Origin: Pseudomonadota bacterium | Lineage (GTDB): Bacteria; Pseudomonadota; Gammaproteobacteria; Xanthomonadales; Xanthomonadaceae | Assembly (NCBI GenBank): GCA_023394655.1 | Contig: JAEXAG010000142.1 | Location: 1-14,158 of the forward strand | DNA length: 14,158 bases | Direction: 5' to 3' | In this document: positions 6,870 to 14,158 of the stretch, one piece after another | How the letters are laid out: the number at the start of each line of letters is the position of its first letter | Numbering within the stretch: position 1 is the stretch's first letter | The notes under the pieces: generated by a model | Told to the model about the DNA's origin: nothing | The model's database searches: none | Seen by the model: only the letters and a program-made list of their open reading frames with translations | Position numbers and translations under genes: made by a program

Positions 6870-9800
6870 TCAGGGCGGAGTGCCGTTCTCCGCCAGGGGC
6901 GCCCGGCCGCGCTGCACCACTTCCACCTTCGGCGCATCCCAGGGGCCGGTGACGCGGTAGGTCTTGGCGCCGACTTCACTGAGCGGACGCTTGAGCACCG
7001 CGTTGGCCACCGCCCCGACGGCCGCCCCGACCGGGCCGCCCGCCAGCGCCCCGGCGACGGTCAGCAGGTTGCCGGTGCGCGGCTTGACCTCGATGGTCTG
7101 GTCGAAACGCTGCGCCGCGAGATCCGCGCTGCCACCGATGTCGATGCTGGCGGCCGGCCCTTCGATCAGGATGCCTTCGCTGCGGGCACGGCCATCGGCG
7201 AAGCGCACCTTGCCTTCCATGCGATCGAAGGCGAAGCCCTTGTCGAAGAAATCGCGGAAATCCAGCGACAGGCGTTGCGGCAGGCGTGCGACGCTGAGCA
7301 GCCCGAGCAGGCGCCCGGCACCCGGCTCCAGCTCCACCAGCTGGCCATCCTTCACCAAGCCGTCGAGCCGGCCCTCGACCCGCGCAGGCGCGAAAGCCAT
7401 CGGCGAACCGGGCCAGGACAGCGCCAGCGACATGCGCCCTTCGCCGCCCTTCATCTGGCCATCCAGCCCGAAGGTGGAAAGCATGCGGCCGAAATCGCGG
7501 CTTTCCACGCGCGCTTCGAGCCGACTGCGCATGTCGCCGCCGCGTCCGGTCCATGCGCCGCTGGCACGCAGGTCATGGCCCGCGCCCTGCAGGCTGATCG
7601 CCTCGACCTGCATCCCGGCCGCCACCGGCCGCGTCTTCAGCGTGGCACGTCCGGCCACGCGGCCATTGAACTTCAGCTCGTCGATGGTGATGTCAAGCGG
7701 CGGCAGTTTCGCCGGGTCGATATCGTCCGTCCTGGCCGGCGTCGCGGCATTCACGCGCACGGGCGTCGCCGCGCCCTTGCCGATTTCGATCGCCGCGCGC
7801 GAGAAACGTCCGCTGATCGTCGCGCCATCCGCGGCGGGCACCAGCACCTGCCCGGCGATGCCCGCGCCTTCCACCTGCACCCGGGTATCGCCGCCGACCG
7901 GCACCAGTTGCAGGCGGGTCGGCCCGAAACGCTGGCCGAGCATCCGCAACTGGGCGGTCTGCACGTCGACCCGGAGCGGGCCCGAAGAGGCACCGCCTGC
8001 GCCTCCCCCGGCGAACGCGATCCAGTCCAGCGCATCGATTTCCGCGGCACGCCCGCCCACGACGATGCCCTGCGCCGGCGGCGCGCCATCGGCGACCGCG
8101 CTGCCGAGCGTCGCCCGCACGCCGGTGCGCCCGCCATGGCTGCGCGCCCGCACCGCCAGGCGACGTCCCAGCGCGACCTCGACCTCGCCGCTTTCCACCG
8201 GCAGCGGAATGCGGATGGTCGTCGGCAACGATTCCGCGGACGGCTTCGCCAGCGGTGCCGGCAGGCCGATCGCGGTGCCGGCAAGCGTGGAACTCAGCAC
8301 CACCCGGCTCGGGCGCGCGCTGGCGGTGTTGCCACCGGCCGGCAATGCCACCGCCACGTTCCATTCCGAGCGGCCCTGCACGTGCGGCTTCAGCCAGGCG
8401 AGGTCCGGCACGCGATCGAGCAACCGCGCCGCGTCCATGCTGGCGGAGAGATCGGCCTCGAAAGCATGGCGGCGGTCGTCCACGTGCGGCGCACCCGCGC
8501 GCAGGGCCAGCTTGCCCGGCAAGCCTTCGTGGACCACCGACAGCGCGTCTGCACGGAAGCCGTGGCCGTCGTAACGCGCCGATCCGCGGACGCCGGTGAA
8601 TGCCAGCGCCAGCTCGCGCTCGCTGAGGGTCGCGCCTTCCAGCTCCACGGTGCCGGCGATCCGCTGCGGCGGGCCGTTGCGATGCAGCGGCTGGCGCAGG
8701 GTGAAAGTGGCCCGCGCCGGCCCGGCCGCGCCCACCCGCGAAAGCGTCTCGCCCAAGGTGCGCTCCAGCGGGCTTTCGCGCAGCACGCGCAGGAAGCCGC
8801 CGGCATCGCCACGTCCGCGGGCGTCGATGTCCAGCGTCGCGGCATCGAAATCATCGATCTCGGCGGTGATCGATTCGATCTGCACGCCACCGAGTTCCCC
8901 GCTGCCGGTGACGCGCATGCCCGCACCGATGAAACTGGCCTGCAAGCTGGCACCGACGATCGGCGGCCAGTCCTCCTGGAAGCGCAGTTGCCCGTTCTCG
9001 ATCTCCGCACGCGCCTCGAAGCGCCCGTTGCGGCGATCGAAGGGCCAGTCGTCCAGATCGCCGCTGACGATGGCCCGGCCTTCGCGGATGCGGCCGCCAA
9101 CCAGTGCCATGTCCAGCCAGCTCACTGCCTCGCGCGGCATCAGGTGGCGGATCCAGAACTTCTTCGCCACCGGCACTTCGGCGCCGGCGATGTTCGCGGC
9201 GATGTCGATCCACGGCCGCGTCCCGTCGTTCTGGAACCACAGCCCGCCGCGCGCATCGGCGCGGTAATCGCTGCCCTGCAGCTGCAGGTGGCCGGTGCCC
9301 AGGCGCACGCCTTCGCCTTCGCGCCACAGCGCGACGGTTCCCTCGGCGCGCAGGGGATGCTTGACCCCGAAACCGCTCGGCCAGTCGAATTCCAGCGCGC
9401 TGGCCGGATCGAGTGCCAGCGCCAGCCCGTCATGGTCGCCGGAGAGGCGACCGGCAAGCCCGGTCAATCCCGGCGAGTGGCCGACGGGACGGAAACCCGC
9501 GCCCCGGATCCGTGCCTCCACGAATGACAGGCGCTCGCCCTCGCCGCGCGCGGACAGGTCCTCGAGGAGCCCCTGCGGCCGCGCCCGGCCCAGCCAGTGC
9601 CGCAGAGGCGTCGGCAGCGCATCGCTGAGATCCGCGATCGACAACAGCGGGCCCAGCGGCAGACGCGGCGCCTCGGCACTCCAACGGCTGCCGTCATGCT
9701 GCATCCGCAGTCCATCCATGCGGATTTCCCGGCCCGCCTGGTGGAAGGCCAGTTCGGGCAGCTGCAGCGACCAGCCGGCGGCATCGCGCACGAAGCGCGT

Positions 9801-10685
9801 GCGCTGCTGCAAGCGCTCCAGTCGCACCTCCTGCATCGCGCCGGGCGTCGGGTCCACCGCCGCCAGCACCACGTCTTCGAGATCGCCGACACTGGTGACC
9901 GCGGCAACCCGATGCCCGCGCAGCTCCAGCCAGGTCTGCGCCCGGCCCTGCCCGGCCACCACCGCCACGCCCTGCCAGCGCAGCAGTTCCGACCAGCCGG
10001 CGAAATCCAGCTTGCGCCCGCCGGCGAAGAAGCGACCATCGCCGCGCTTGCGGTGGAAATCCAGGCTGCCGGTCAGGGGGGCGGCATCGGCACCCGGCCA
10101 GGCGCGGATGCCCGCGCGCACGCGCTCGCCGTCCACCTGCACGCGCAGGTCGATGCGGGGCACCACCAGATCGATGCCCGAGGACGGCGCGATGATGCGC
10201 AGGCGCCCGCCGATGACCTGCAGCTCACCCAGCGCCTCGAGCTGCCGCAGCGGATCGCGTCCGCTCGATTGTCCCGGCAGGCCCTGCACGTGCCATTCCC
10301 CATCGGCGTTGCGTTCCAGCGTGAGCACCAGTCCGTGCAGGCGCAGCTCGGTCATGCGCCGGCCCGGCAGCCAGCCGGTATAGGGCGCCACCAGCACTTC
10401 GGCCTGCCCCATGGGAATCGCTTCGCCGCCGGGGCCGATACGCAGGCCGGACAGCCTGAGCAAAGGCCCGCGCCGGGTCCACTCGGCCTTCAGTCCGTCG
10501 AACGCGATCGGCTGGTTCGCCTTCGCCCCCAGCCATGTCGCCACCCGCGCCGGGTTCGATTCCAGCCAGCCCAGCCCGCGGGTGACGCTGCCGACCACAA
10601 GCGCCAGCAACAGTGCGGCGACGGCGAATCCGTACCAGGCGGATTTACCGGCGAAACGCAGCCCACGGCGCAGGCGCGTCGGCAT
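6870..10685 (-). CDS. yhdP: YhdP family envelope phospholipid transport protein (AsmA-like)
   Basis: YhdP is a long inner-membrane-anchored periplasmic protein. With TamB and YdbH it moves phospholipids to the outer membrane in E. coli and supports the permeability barrier. The 1271-residue product (E. coli about 1266) has a basic N-terminus, one transmembrane helix at about 15-35, and then a long beta-rich periplasmic region with DUF3971/AsmA_2 features. A recognisable block is WIRHLMPREAVSWLDMALVG near 510-530 followed by GDLDDWPFD. The C-terminus (SADLAAQRFDQTIEVKPRTG, then a hydrophobic AGALAGGPVGAAVGAVANAVL and YRVTGPWDAPKVEVV) is typical. A Gly-rich linker (AGGGAGGASSG) lies near 895. 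It follows rng by 85 bp and precedes tldD, as in E. coli. The start ATG is directly preceded by a possible hairpin with the only G-rich ribosome-binding candidate in its stem. Confidence 0.93.
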   Translation of the reverse strand: MPTRLRRGLRFAGKSAWYGFAVAALLLALVVGSVTRGLGWLESNPARVATWLGAKANQPIAFDGLKAEWTRRGPLLRLSGLRIGPGGEAIPMGQAEVLVAPYTGWLPGRRMTELRLHGLVLTLERNADGEWHVQGLPGQSSGRDPLRQLEALGELQVIGGRLRIIAPSSGIDLVVPRIDLRVQVDGERVRAGIRAWPGADAAPLTGSLDFHRKRGDGRFFAGGRKLDFAGWSELLRWQGVAVVAGQGRAQTWLELRGHRVAAVTSVGDLEDVVLAAVDPTPGAMQEVRLERLQQRTRFVRDAAGWSLQLPELAFHQAGREIRMDGLRMQHDGSRWSAEAPRLPLGPLLSIADLSDALPTPLRHWLGRARPQGLLEDLSARGEGERLSFVEARIRGAGFRPVGHSPGLTGLAGRLSGDHDGLALALDPASALEFDWPSGFGVKHPLRAEGTVALWREGEGVRLGTGHLQLQGSDYRADARGGLWFQNDGTRPWIDIAANIAGAEVPVAKKFWIRHLMPREAVSWLDMALVGGRIREGRAIVSGDLDDWPFDRRNGRFEARAEIENGQLRFQEDWPPIVGASLQASFIGAGMRVTGSGELGGVQIESITAEIDDFDAATLDIDARGRGDAGGFLRVLRESPLERTLGETLSRVGAAGPARATFTLRQPLHRNGPPQRIAGTVELEGATLSERELALAFTGVRGSARYDGHGFRADALSVVHEGLPGKLALRAGAPHVDDRRHAFEADLSASMDAARLLDRVPDLAWLKPHVQGRSEWNVAVALPAGGNTASARPSRVVLSSTLAGTAIGLPAPLAKPSAESLPTTIRIPLPVESGEVEVALGRRLAVRARSHGGRTGVRATLGSAVADGAPPAQGIVVGGRAAEIDALDWIAFAGGGAGGASSGPLRVDVQTAQLRMLGQRFGPTRLQLVPVGGDTRVQVEGAGIAGQVLVPAADGATISGRFSRAAIEIGKGAATPVRVNAATPARTDDIDPAKLPPLDITIDELKFNGRVAGRATLKTRPVAAGMQVEAISLQGAGHDLRASGAWTGRGGDMRSRLEARVESRDFGRMLSTFGLDGQMKGGEGRMSLALSWPGSPMAFAPARVEGRLDGLVKDGQLVELEPGAGRLLGLLSVARLPQRLSLDFRDFFDKGFAFDRMEGKVRFADGRARSEGILIEGPAASIDIGGSADLAAQRFDQTIEVKPRTGNLLTVAGALAGGPVGAAVGAVANAVLKRPLSEVGAKTYRVTGPWDAPKVEVVQRGRAPLAENGTPP

Positions 10686-10688
10686 TCA

Positions 10689-10709
10689 GCGCCCCCGAAC
10701 GAAGGGCGC
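10689..10709 (-). promoter_or_regulatory. Hairpin abutting the yhdP start codon
   Basis: On the - strand GCGCCC and GGGCGC form a perfect 6-bp stem with a 9-base loop, ending 3 bases before the yhdP ATG. The G-rich stretch that could serve as Shine-Dalgarno is inside the 3' arm, so initiation may be dampened unless ribosomes open the stem. A GC-rich genome produces such stems by chance, so the role is tentative. Confidence 0.3.
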
Positions 10710-10770
10710 GGACAAGGCGCGCGGCACCGCCATCACGCCATCGCCGCGCCGACCGCCGGCAAGGCCCGGA

Positions 10771-12273
10771 TCACAGCAGCACCACATCGTATTGCTCCTG
10801 CTGGTACTGCTCGTCCGCCTGGAAGCGGATCGACTTGCCGAGGAATTCCTCCAGCTCGGCGACCGCCGCGGACTCCTCCTCGGTGATGCGGTTGACGACC
10901 AGCGGCGAGGCAATCACCAGCAGGCGTTCGGCCTCGAACTGGCGCACCGCGCGGGTGACTTCGCGGAAGATCTCGTAGGTCACGGTTTCGGCGGTCTTGA
11001 CCGTGCCGCGTCCGCCGCAGCCGCCGCATGGCTCGGAGAGCTGCCGCTCCAGGCTCTCGACGGTGCGCTTCCGGGTCATCTCCACCAGCCCCAGCGGCGA
11101 GAAATCGTAGACCGTGGTCTTGGCATGGTCCTTGGCCAGCGATTTCTCCAGCGTGCGCAGCACCTGGCGGCGATGCTCGGGATCGTGCATGTCGATGAAA
11201 TCGATGATGATGATCCCGCCGAGGTTGCGCAGGCGAAGCTGCCGCGCCAGCGATTGCGCCGCCTCCAGGTTGGTCCGGTAAACGGTTTCCTCCAGCGTGC
11301 GCTGGCCGAGGAAGCTGCCGGTGTTCACGTCCACCGTGGTCATCGCCTCGGTCTGGTCGATCACCAGATAGCCGCCGGATTTCAACGGCACCTGCTTCTG
11401 CAGCGCGCGCTGGATTTCGTCCTCGACGCCGTACAGGTCGAAGATGGGGCGCGAGCCGCTGTAATGCTCGATCTTCTCCGCCAGGCCGAGCTCGGCATCG
11501 GCATGGCCGGGCATGTACTGCGAGGCGAACGCGCGAAGTTTCTCGAAGGTCTCGCGTGAATCCACCCGCACCTTTTCCACGTCGCGGCGGATCAGGTCGC
11601 GCACCGCGCGCAAGGGCAGGCTCAGGTCTTCGTACACGCACTCGCCCACGCGCGCCTCGCGCGAGCGCCGCTCGATCAGCGCCCAGGCGCGGCTCAGGTA
11701 GGCGATGTCCTCGGCCAGGGCCTCGGAAGGCTGGCCCTCGGCATTGGTGCGCACGATGTAGCCGGCGGCCGACGGCATCGCCAGCTCGCCTACCAGCGTC
11801 TTCAGCCGCTGGCGTTCCGCATCCTCCTCGATGCGCGCGGACACCCCGATCACCCGCGATTGCGGCAGCAGCACCAGATAGCGCGATGGAATGCTGACCT
11901 GCGTGGTCAGGCGCGCGCCCTTGCTGCCGATCGGGTCCTTCAGCACCTGCACCACGATGTCCTGGCCTTCGCGCAGCAGCTCGGTGATCGGCTTGGGCTG
12001 CGTCGATTGCGCTTCCTCGGGGTGCTCCTCGCCCGCGGCCGGTGCCGGGCGATGGATGTCGTTGGCATGCAGGAACGCCGCGCGATACAGGCCGATGTCG
12101 ATGAAGGCCGCCTGCATGCCCGGCATCACCCGTTGCACGCGGCCCTTGTAAAGATTGCCGACCACGCCCCGGTGCCCGCCGCGTTCGATGTGCAGTTCCT
12201 GCAGCATGCCGTTCTCGACGACCGCGACGCGGGTTTCGCGCGGGGTGACGTTGACCAGGATTTCCTCGCTCAT
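10771..12273 (-). CDS. rng: Ribonuclease G
   Basis: RNase G is an endoribonuclease of the RNase E/G family that matures the 5' end of 16S rRNA and trims selected mRNAs. The ATG at 12273 gives 500 residues (E. coli 489). An S1-like RNA-binding domain occupies about 36-125 (VVGNLYKGRVQRVMPGMQAAFIDIG ... REGQDIVVQVLKDPIGSKGARLT), with an insert rich in P, E and Q at about 74-96. The DNase I-like catalytic region holds the two metal-binding aspartates, D315 in TVDVNTG and D358 in IIIIDFIDMHD. The Zn-link cysteines C416 and C419 are in EPCGGCGGRGT. The C-terminus ends QYQQEQYDVVLL, and the long degradosome scaffold of RNase E is absent, which decides G over E. The start codon overlaps the maf stop as ATGA (4 bp), implying coupled translation. 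Confidence 0.96.
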   Translation of the reverse strand: MSEEILVNVTPRETRVAVVENGMLQELHIERGGHRGVVGNLYKGRVQRVMPGMQAAFIDIGLYRAAFLHANDIHRPAPAAGEEHPEEAQSTQPKPITELLREGQDIVVQVLKDPIGSKGARLTTQVSIPSRYLVLLPQSRVIGVSARIEEDAERQRLKTLVGELAMPSAAGYIVRTNAEGQPSEALAEDIAYLSRAWALIERRSREARVGECVYEDLSLPLRAVRDLIRRDVEKVRVDSRETFEKLRAFASQYMPGHADAELGLAEKIEHYSGSRPIFDLYGVEDEIQRALQKQVPLKSGGYLVIDQTEAMTTVDVNTGSFLGQRTLEETVYRTNLEAAQSLARQLRLRNLGGIIIIDFIDMHDPEHRRQVLRTLEKSLAKDHAKTTVYDFSPLGLVEMTRKRTVESLERQLSEPCGGCGGRGTVKTAETVTYEIFREVTRAVRQFEAERLLVIASPLVVNRITEEESAAVAELEEFLGKSIRFQADEQYQQEQYDVVLL

Positions 12274-12839
12274 GCCGGCAACCCGAACTCCCTCAGCAGG
12301 GCGGCGGTTTCGCGCAGGGGCAGGCCCATCACCCCGGAATGGCTGCCGGAAAGATGCGCGACGAAAGCCTGCGCCGCGCCCTGGATGGCATAGGCGCCGG
12401 CCTTGCCGCGCCATTCGTCGGTGGCGAGATAACGCGCGATCCGCGCCTCGTCGAGCGGGTCGAAACTGACCTCGGACACGGATTCGGCATGCGCTTCGCG
12501 CCCGGCGGACACGGCCCAGACGGTGGTGACCACCACATGCGTGCGGCCGGCGAGCCGGGCCAGCATGGCGCCGGCTTCGGCGGCATCGGCGGGCTTGCCG
12601 AACACGTGGTCGTCGAGGATGACTTCGGTATCCGCCCCCAGCACGATGCTGCCCGGCACTGCCACCACCTGCAGCAGCCCGGCGCCGGCCTTTTCGCGGG
12701 CCACGCGCGAGACATAGTCACGCGCCGGCTCGCCCTCCGCGCGCCGCTCGGGGATGTCCAGTTCGAGGATGCCGAAATCCATGCCCAGCAAGGCAAGCAG
12801 TTCGGCGCGGCGCGGGGATCGGGAGGCGAGATGGAGCAT
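12270..12839 (-). CDS. maf: Maf/YhdE nucleotide pyrophosphatase
   Basis: Maf-family enzymes hydrolyse nucleoside triphosphates such as dTTP and UTP, and modified nucleotides, to the monophosphate. They are thought to clean nucleotide pools and were linked to septum inhibition. The ATG at 12839 gives 189 residues (E. coli YhdE 197) starting MLHLASRSPRRAELL, the canonical SxSPRR phosphate-binding start. Other conserved residues are E33-region LDIPERR, GADTEV with D70-T71, K82 in FGKP, and GKAGAYAIQG with Q153, followed by GSHSGVMGLPLRET. This pattern matches the YhdE (dTTP/UTP) branch better than the YceF branch. The frame is open 23 codons further upstream, but that extension is not family-like and covers the inverted repeat in the promoter region. 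It is the first gene of the maf-rng-yhdP-tldD unit. Confidence 0.94.
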   Translation of the reverse strand: MLHLASRSPRRAELLALLGMDFGILELDIPERRAEGEPARDYVSRVAREKAGAGLLQVVAVPGSIVLGADTEVILDDHVFGKPADAAEAGAMLARLAGRTHVVVTTVWAVSAGREAHAESVSEVSFDPLDEARIARYLATDEWRGKAGAYAIQGAAQAFVAHLSGSHSGVMGLPLRETAALLREFGLPA

Positions 12840-12862
12840 CTTGGCAGGATAACCCGCCCAAG

Positions 12863-12892
12863 CTGCATGGAAGCCACGTCGCCTCCATGCAG
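12863..12892. promoter_or_regulatory. Inverted repeat in the maf/SIMPL divergent promoter region (possible operator)
   Basis: CTGCATGGA (12863-12871) and TCCATGCAG (12884-12892) are a perfect 9-bp inverted repeat separated by 12 bases, with two further pairs possible inside. It lies 24 bases upstream of the maf ATG in the 159-bp spacer between divergent genes. It could be a regulator binding site or a 5' UTR hairpin of maf. No confident -35/-10 pair could be assigned. Confidence 0.35.
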
Positions 12893-12955
12893 AGTGAACG
12901 CAAGGCAACCAGCGTCACCGCCTCGAACCCCGCCGCCTCTCACGAGCCGTTCACT
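12893..12955. repeat. 8-bp inverted repeat in the same divergent spacer
   Basis: AGTGAACG (12893-12900) and CGTTCACT (12948-12955) are perfect inverted copies 47 bases apart, the first adjoining the 9-bp repeat. Such half-sites could bind a dimeric or looping regulator, or be chance. Confidence 0.25.
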
Positions 12956-12986
12956 GTCCCCGCAACACCCTTGCATTCGTCCGAAC

Positions 12987-12991
12987 AGGAG
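12987..12991 (+). promoter_or_regulatory. Shine-Dalgarno deciding the GTG start of the SIMPL gene
   Basis: AGGAG sits 7 bases before the GTG at 12999, ideal spacing. It fixes the start although the frame stays open far upstream across maf. Confidence 0.85.
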
Positions 12992-12998
12992 CCGCTTC

Positions 12999-13736
12999 GT
13001 GAAATTCCATCCCCTCATCCTCGCCCTCGCGATCGCCACCGGATCCGCCATGTCCAATGCCCACGCCCAGACCGCCGCGCCCGCCATCGCCAGCCAGGAC
13101 GGCACCCTGCTGTCGGTCAGCGCGGAGGCATCGAGCACCCGCGTGCCCGACGTGGCGATGATTTCCACCGGCGTGGTCACCCGCGCCGACGACACCGTGA
13201 CGGCCATGCGCCAGAACGCGGAGGAAATGGCCAAGGTGATGGCGGCGCTGAAAAAGGCCGGCATCGCCGAGCGCGAGATCCAGACCAGCGGCATCAACCT
13301 CAATCCGCGCTACCACTACCAGGAAAACCAGCCGCCGCGCATCACCGGCTACGAGGCCCGCAACAACCTGCGGGTGAAGGTGCGCGATCTCTCCCGCCTG
13401 GGCCGCATCCTGGACACGCTGGTGGCGGAAGGCGCCAACGAGATCAACGGCCCCAGCTTCATGATCGACAAGCCGGACGAGGCCTATGACGAAGCGCGCC
13501 GCGCCGCGCTGGAGAAGGCCCGCGCCCGTGCCGACATGTACGCGCGGACGCTGGGCCTGCGGGTGCGCCGCATCGTGAGCATCGACGAGGGCGGCGGCTA
13601 CCGTCCGCCGATGCCGATGATGCGCTCGATGGCCATGGATGCCGTGCAGGTGACCGGCAGCACCGTCACCGAAGTGGCTCCGGGCGAAAGCACGCTCTCG
13701 ATCACCCTCAACATCGTCTTCGAACTGGGGCGCTGA
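12999..13736 (+). CDS. SIMPL domain (DUF541, YggE-like) periplasmic protein
   Basis: The 245-residue product (E. coli YggE 246) starts at GTG with an AGGAG box 7 bases upstream. Residues 1-23 form a signal peptide (MKFHPLILALAIATGSAMSNAHA, cleavage before Q24), so the protein is exported. The mature part is one SIMPL domain from about 36 to the end: LLSVSAEASSTRVPDVAMISTGVVTR, DDTVTAMRQNAEEMAKVMAALKKAGI, QTSGINLNPRYHYQENQPPRITGYEARNNLRVKVRDLSRLGRILD, AYDEARRAALEKARARADMYARTLGLRVRRIVSIDEGGGYRPPMPM and a closing STLSITLNIVFELGR. YggE is linked to lowering oxidative stress in E. coli; the molecular activity of SIMPL proteins is not settled. It is divergent from maf and followed by a small gene 3 bp later. 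Confidence 0.93.
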   Translation: MKFHPLILALAIATGSAMSNAHAQTAAPAIASQDGTLLSVSAEASSTRVPDVAMISTGVVTRADDTVTAMRQNAEEMAKVMAALKKAGIAEREIQTSGINLNPRYHYQENQPPRITGYEARNNLRVKVRDLSRLGRILDTLVAEGANEINGPSFMIDKPDEAYDEARRAALEKARARADMYARTLGLRVRRIVSIDEGGGYRPPMPMMRSMAMDAVQVTGSTVTEVAPGESTLSITLNIVFELGR

Positions 13737-13739
13737 ACC

Positions 13740-13895
13740 ATGGCCGAGCGCAAGCAGGACACCCCGGGCTACGCCGAGAAGACGCCCGGCTCGCGGGAGG
13801 AAGCCCATCGCCCGGATCCGCGCAAGCCGCCGAATCCGGACGAAGGCGGTCTGGAACGCGATCCGGATGCCGACATCCGCGACGACGAAGCATGA
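13740..13895 (+). CDS. Small hydrophilic hypothetical protein (51 aa)
   Basis: A 51-codon frame from ATG 13740 to TGA 13893-13895 starts 3 bp after the SIMPL stop and ends just before a strong terminator. A G-rich stretch (GGGG at 13727-13730) lies 9 bases upstream as a possible Shine-Dalgarno. The product begins MAERKQDTPGYAEKTPGSRE and ends DPDADIRDDEA. It is rich in D, E, R, K and P, has no hydrophobic segment or cysteine, and looks intrinsically disordered and acidic. Position between a gene and its terminator, tight spacing and a sensible codon composition favour a real gene. I do not recognise a family, although short proteins like this occur in xanthomonads. No function assigned. Confidence 0.65.
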   Translation: MAERKQDTPGYAEKTPGSREEAHRPDPRKPPNPDEGGLERDPDADIRDDEA

Positions 13896-13901
13896 ACCCA
13901 G

Positions 13902-13929
13902 CGGGCCCGGCAACGGGCCCGTTCCTTTT
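13902..13929 (+). terminator. Rho-independent terminator
   Basis: CGGGCCCG (13902-13909) pairs with CGGGCCCG (13914-13921) across a GCAA (GNRA) tetraloop and is followed by TTCCTTTT. This 8-bp all-GC stem, 6 bases after the small protein stop, ends the SIMPL/small-protein transcript and insulates the downstream gene. Confidence 0.9.
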
Positions 13930-13991
13930 CCGCAACCCCGTTGCGCGCCACCAGGCGTTGTCCTCCGTGTACTCCGCACGAGGACTTCGCC

Positions 13992-14158
13992 ATGCAGACC
14001 CTCCCCGCTCGACGCTCCGCTCCCGCCCTGCCCCGGCTCGAGCCGGCGCGCATCTCCGGCCTGAGCACCGCCATCGCCATCCACGTGATCGCGCTGGGCA
14101 TGCTGGCGATGCCCGCACGCCCGCCGCTGCCGGCCGCACAGGAAGCGCGCACGCCGGT
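13992..14158 (+). CDS. Probable TonB-like energy transducer, N-terminal part (cut by window edge)
   Basis: Fifty-five codons are visible from ATG 13992, with AGGA at 13981-13984, 7 bases upstream. The product has a basic, proline-rich N-terminus (about 1-20) and one hydrophobic helix ISGLSTAIAIHVIALGMLAM (21-40). A histidine at 31 sits inside the helix, resembling the conserved TonB His that couples to ExbB/ExbD. A proline/alanine-rich stretch (PARPPLPAAQEARTP) then begins, as at the start of the TonB periplasmic linker. TonB passes proton-motive energy to outer-membrane receptors. The C-terminal TonB domain is outside the window, so another single-pass envelope protein cannot be excluded. 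Confidence 0.6.
   Translation, partial: MQTLPARRSAPALPRLEPARISGLSTAIAIHVIALGMLAMPARPPLPAAQEARTP

Noticed and set aside
6858..9527. 889-codon open frame on the + strand opposite yhdP, and a similar one at 9597-10886
   Set aside because: Long antisense frames are expected in GC-rich genes with GC-biased third positions. The products are His/Arg/Ala/Gly-rich with no recognisable domain, and the - strand frame is a clear YhdP.
12951..14084. 377-codon - strand frame over the SIMPL gene, the terminator and the TonB-like start
   Set aside because: The + strand has a signal peptide, a Shine-Dalgarno and a conserved SIMPL domain; the antisense frame crosses a terminator and two genes.
1..14158. Mobile elements, CRISPR arrays, prophage, defence or toxin-antitoxin systems
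   Set aside because: No transposase, integrase, tandem spacer-repeat pattern, direct-repeat boundary or defence-type domain was seen; the window reads as conserved core genome.

Overview
The window is about 14 kb of GC-rich, densely coding gammaproteobacterial chromosome. Gene content, gene order and recalled protein similarity point to the Xanthomonadaceae/Lysobacteraceae (Lysobacter, Luteimonas or Thermomonas type). The evidence is the xanthomonad-like YjgA/DarP N-terminus, the conserved maf-rng-yhdP-tldD order, and a TonB-like protein at the right edge. No phage, insertion sequence, CRISPR array, tRNA or rRNA was found; almost everything is housekeeping.

Left block (+ strand, 1-2548): the 3' end of accA (carboxyltransferase alpha subunit), then tilS (tRNA-Ile lysidine synthetase), xseB (exonuclease VII small subunit) and ispA (farnesyl diphosphate synthase). 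accA/tilS and xseB/ispA overlap and tilS/xseB are 9 bp apart, so this looks like one transcription unit. The gene often found after ispA in other gammaproteobacteria, dxs, is absent.

Middle block: a DUF4870 membrane protein and pmbA/tldE on the - strand, with yjgA/darP (50S assembly factor) divergent from pmbA across only 39 bp. After yjgA comes a 292-bp convergent intergenic region. It holds the least explained structure in the window, a 26-bp near-perfect inverted repeat enclosing two further hairpins, one with a UUCG tetraloop.

Large - strand operon (12839 down to 5382): maf, rng (RNase G), yhdP (AsmA-like envelope phospholipid transport protein) and tldD. The order matches the Escherichia coli yhdE-rng-yhdP-tldD cluster. 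TldD (with the HExxxH zinc motif) and TldE (without it at the aligned site) together form the TldD/TldE metalloprotease, so both subunits lie within 4 kb here, separated by yjgA.

Right block (+ strand, 12999-14158): a SIMPL/YggE-like periplasmic protein starting at GTG behind a good Shine-Dalgarno, a 51-residue hydrophilic protein 3 bp downstream, a textbook rho-independent terminator, and the first 55 codons of a probable TonB-like energy transducer cut by the window edge. The divergent maf/SIMPL spacer carries two inverted repeats that could be operators.

I found no defence system or biosynthetic cluster. The most novel candidate is the structured element at 5145-5259.
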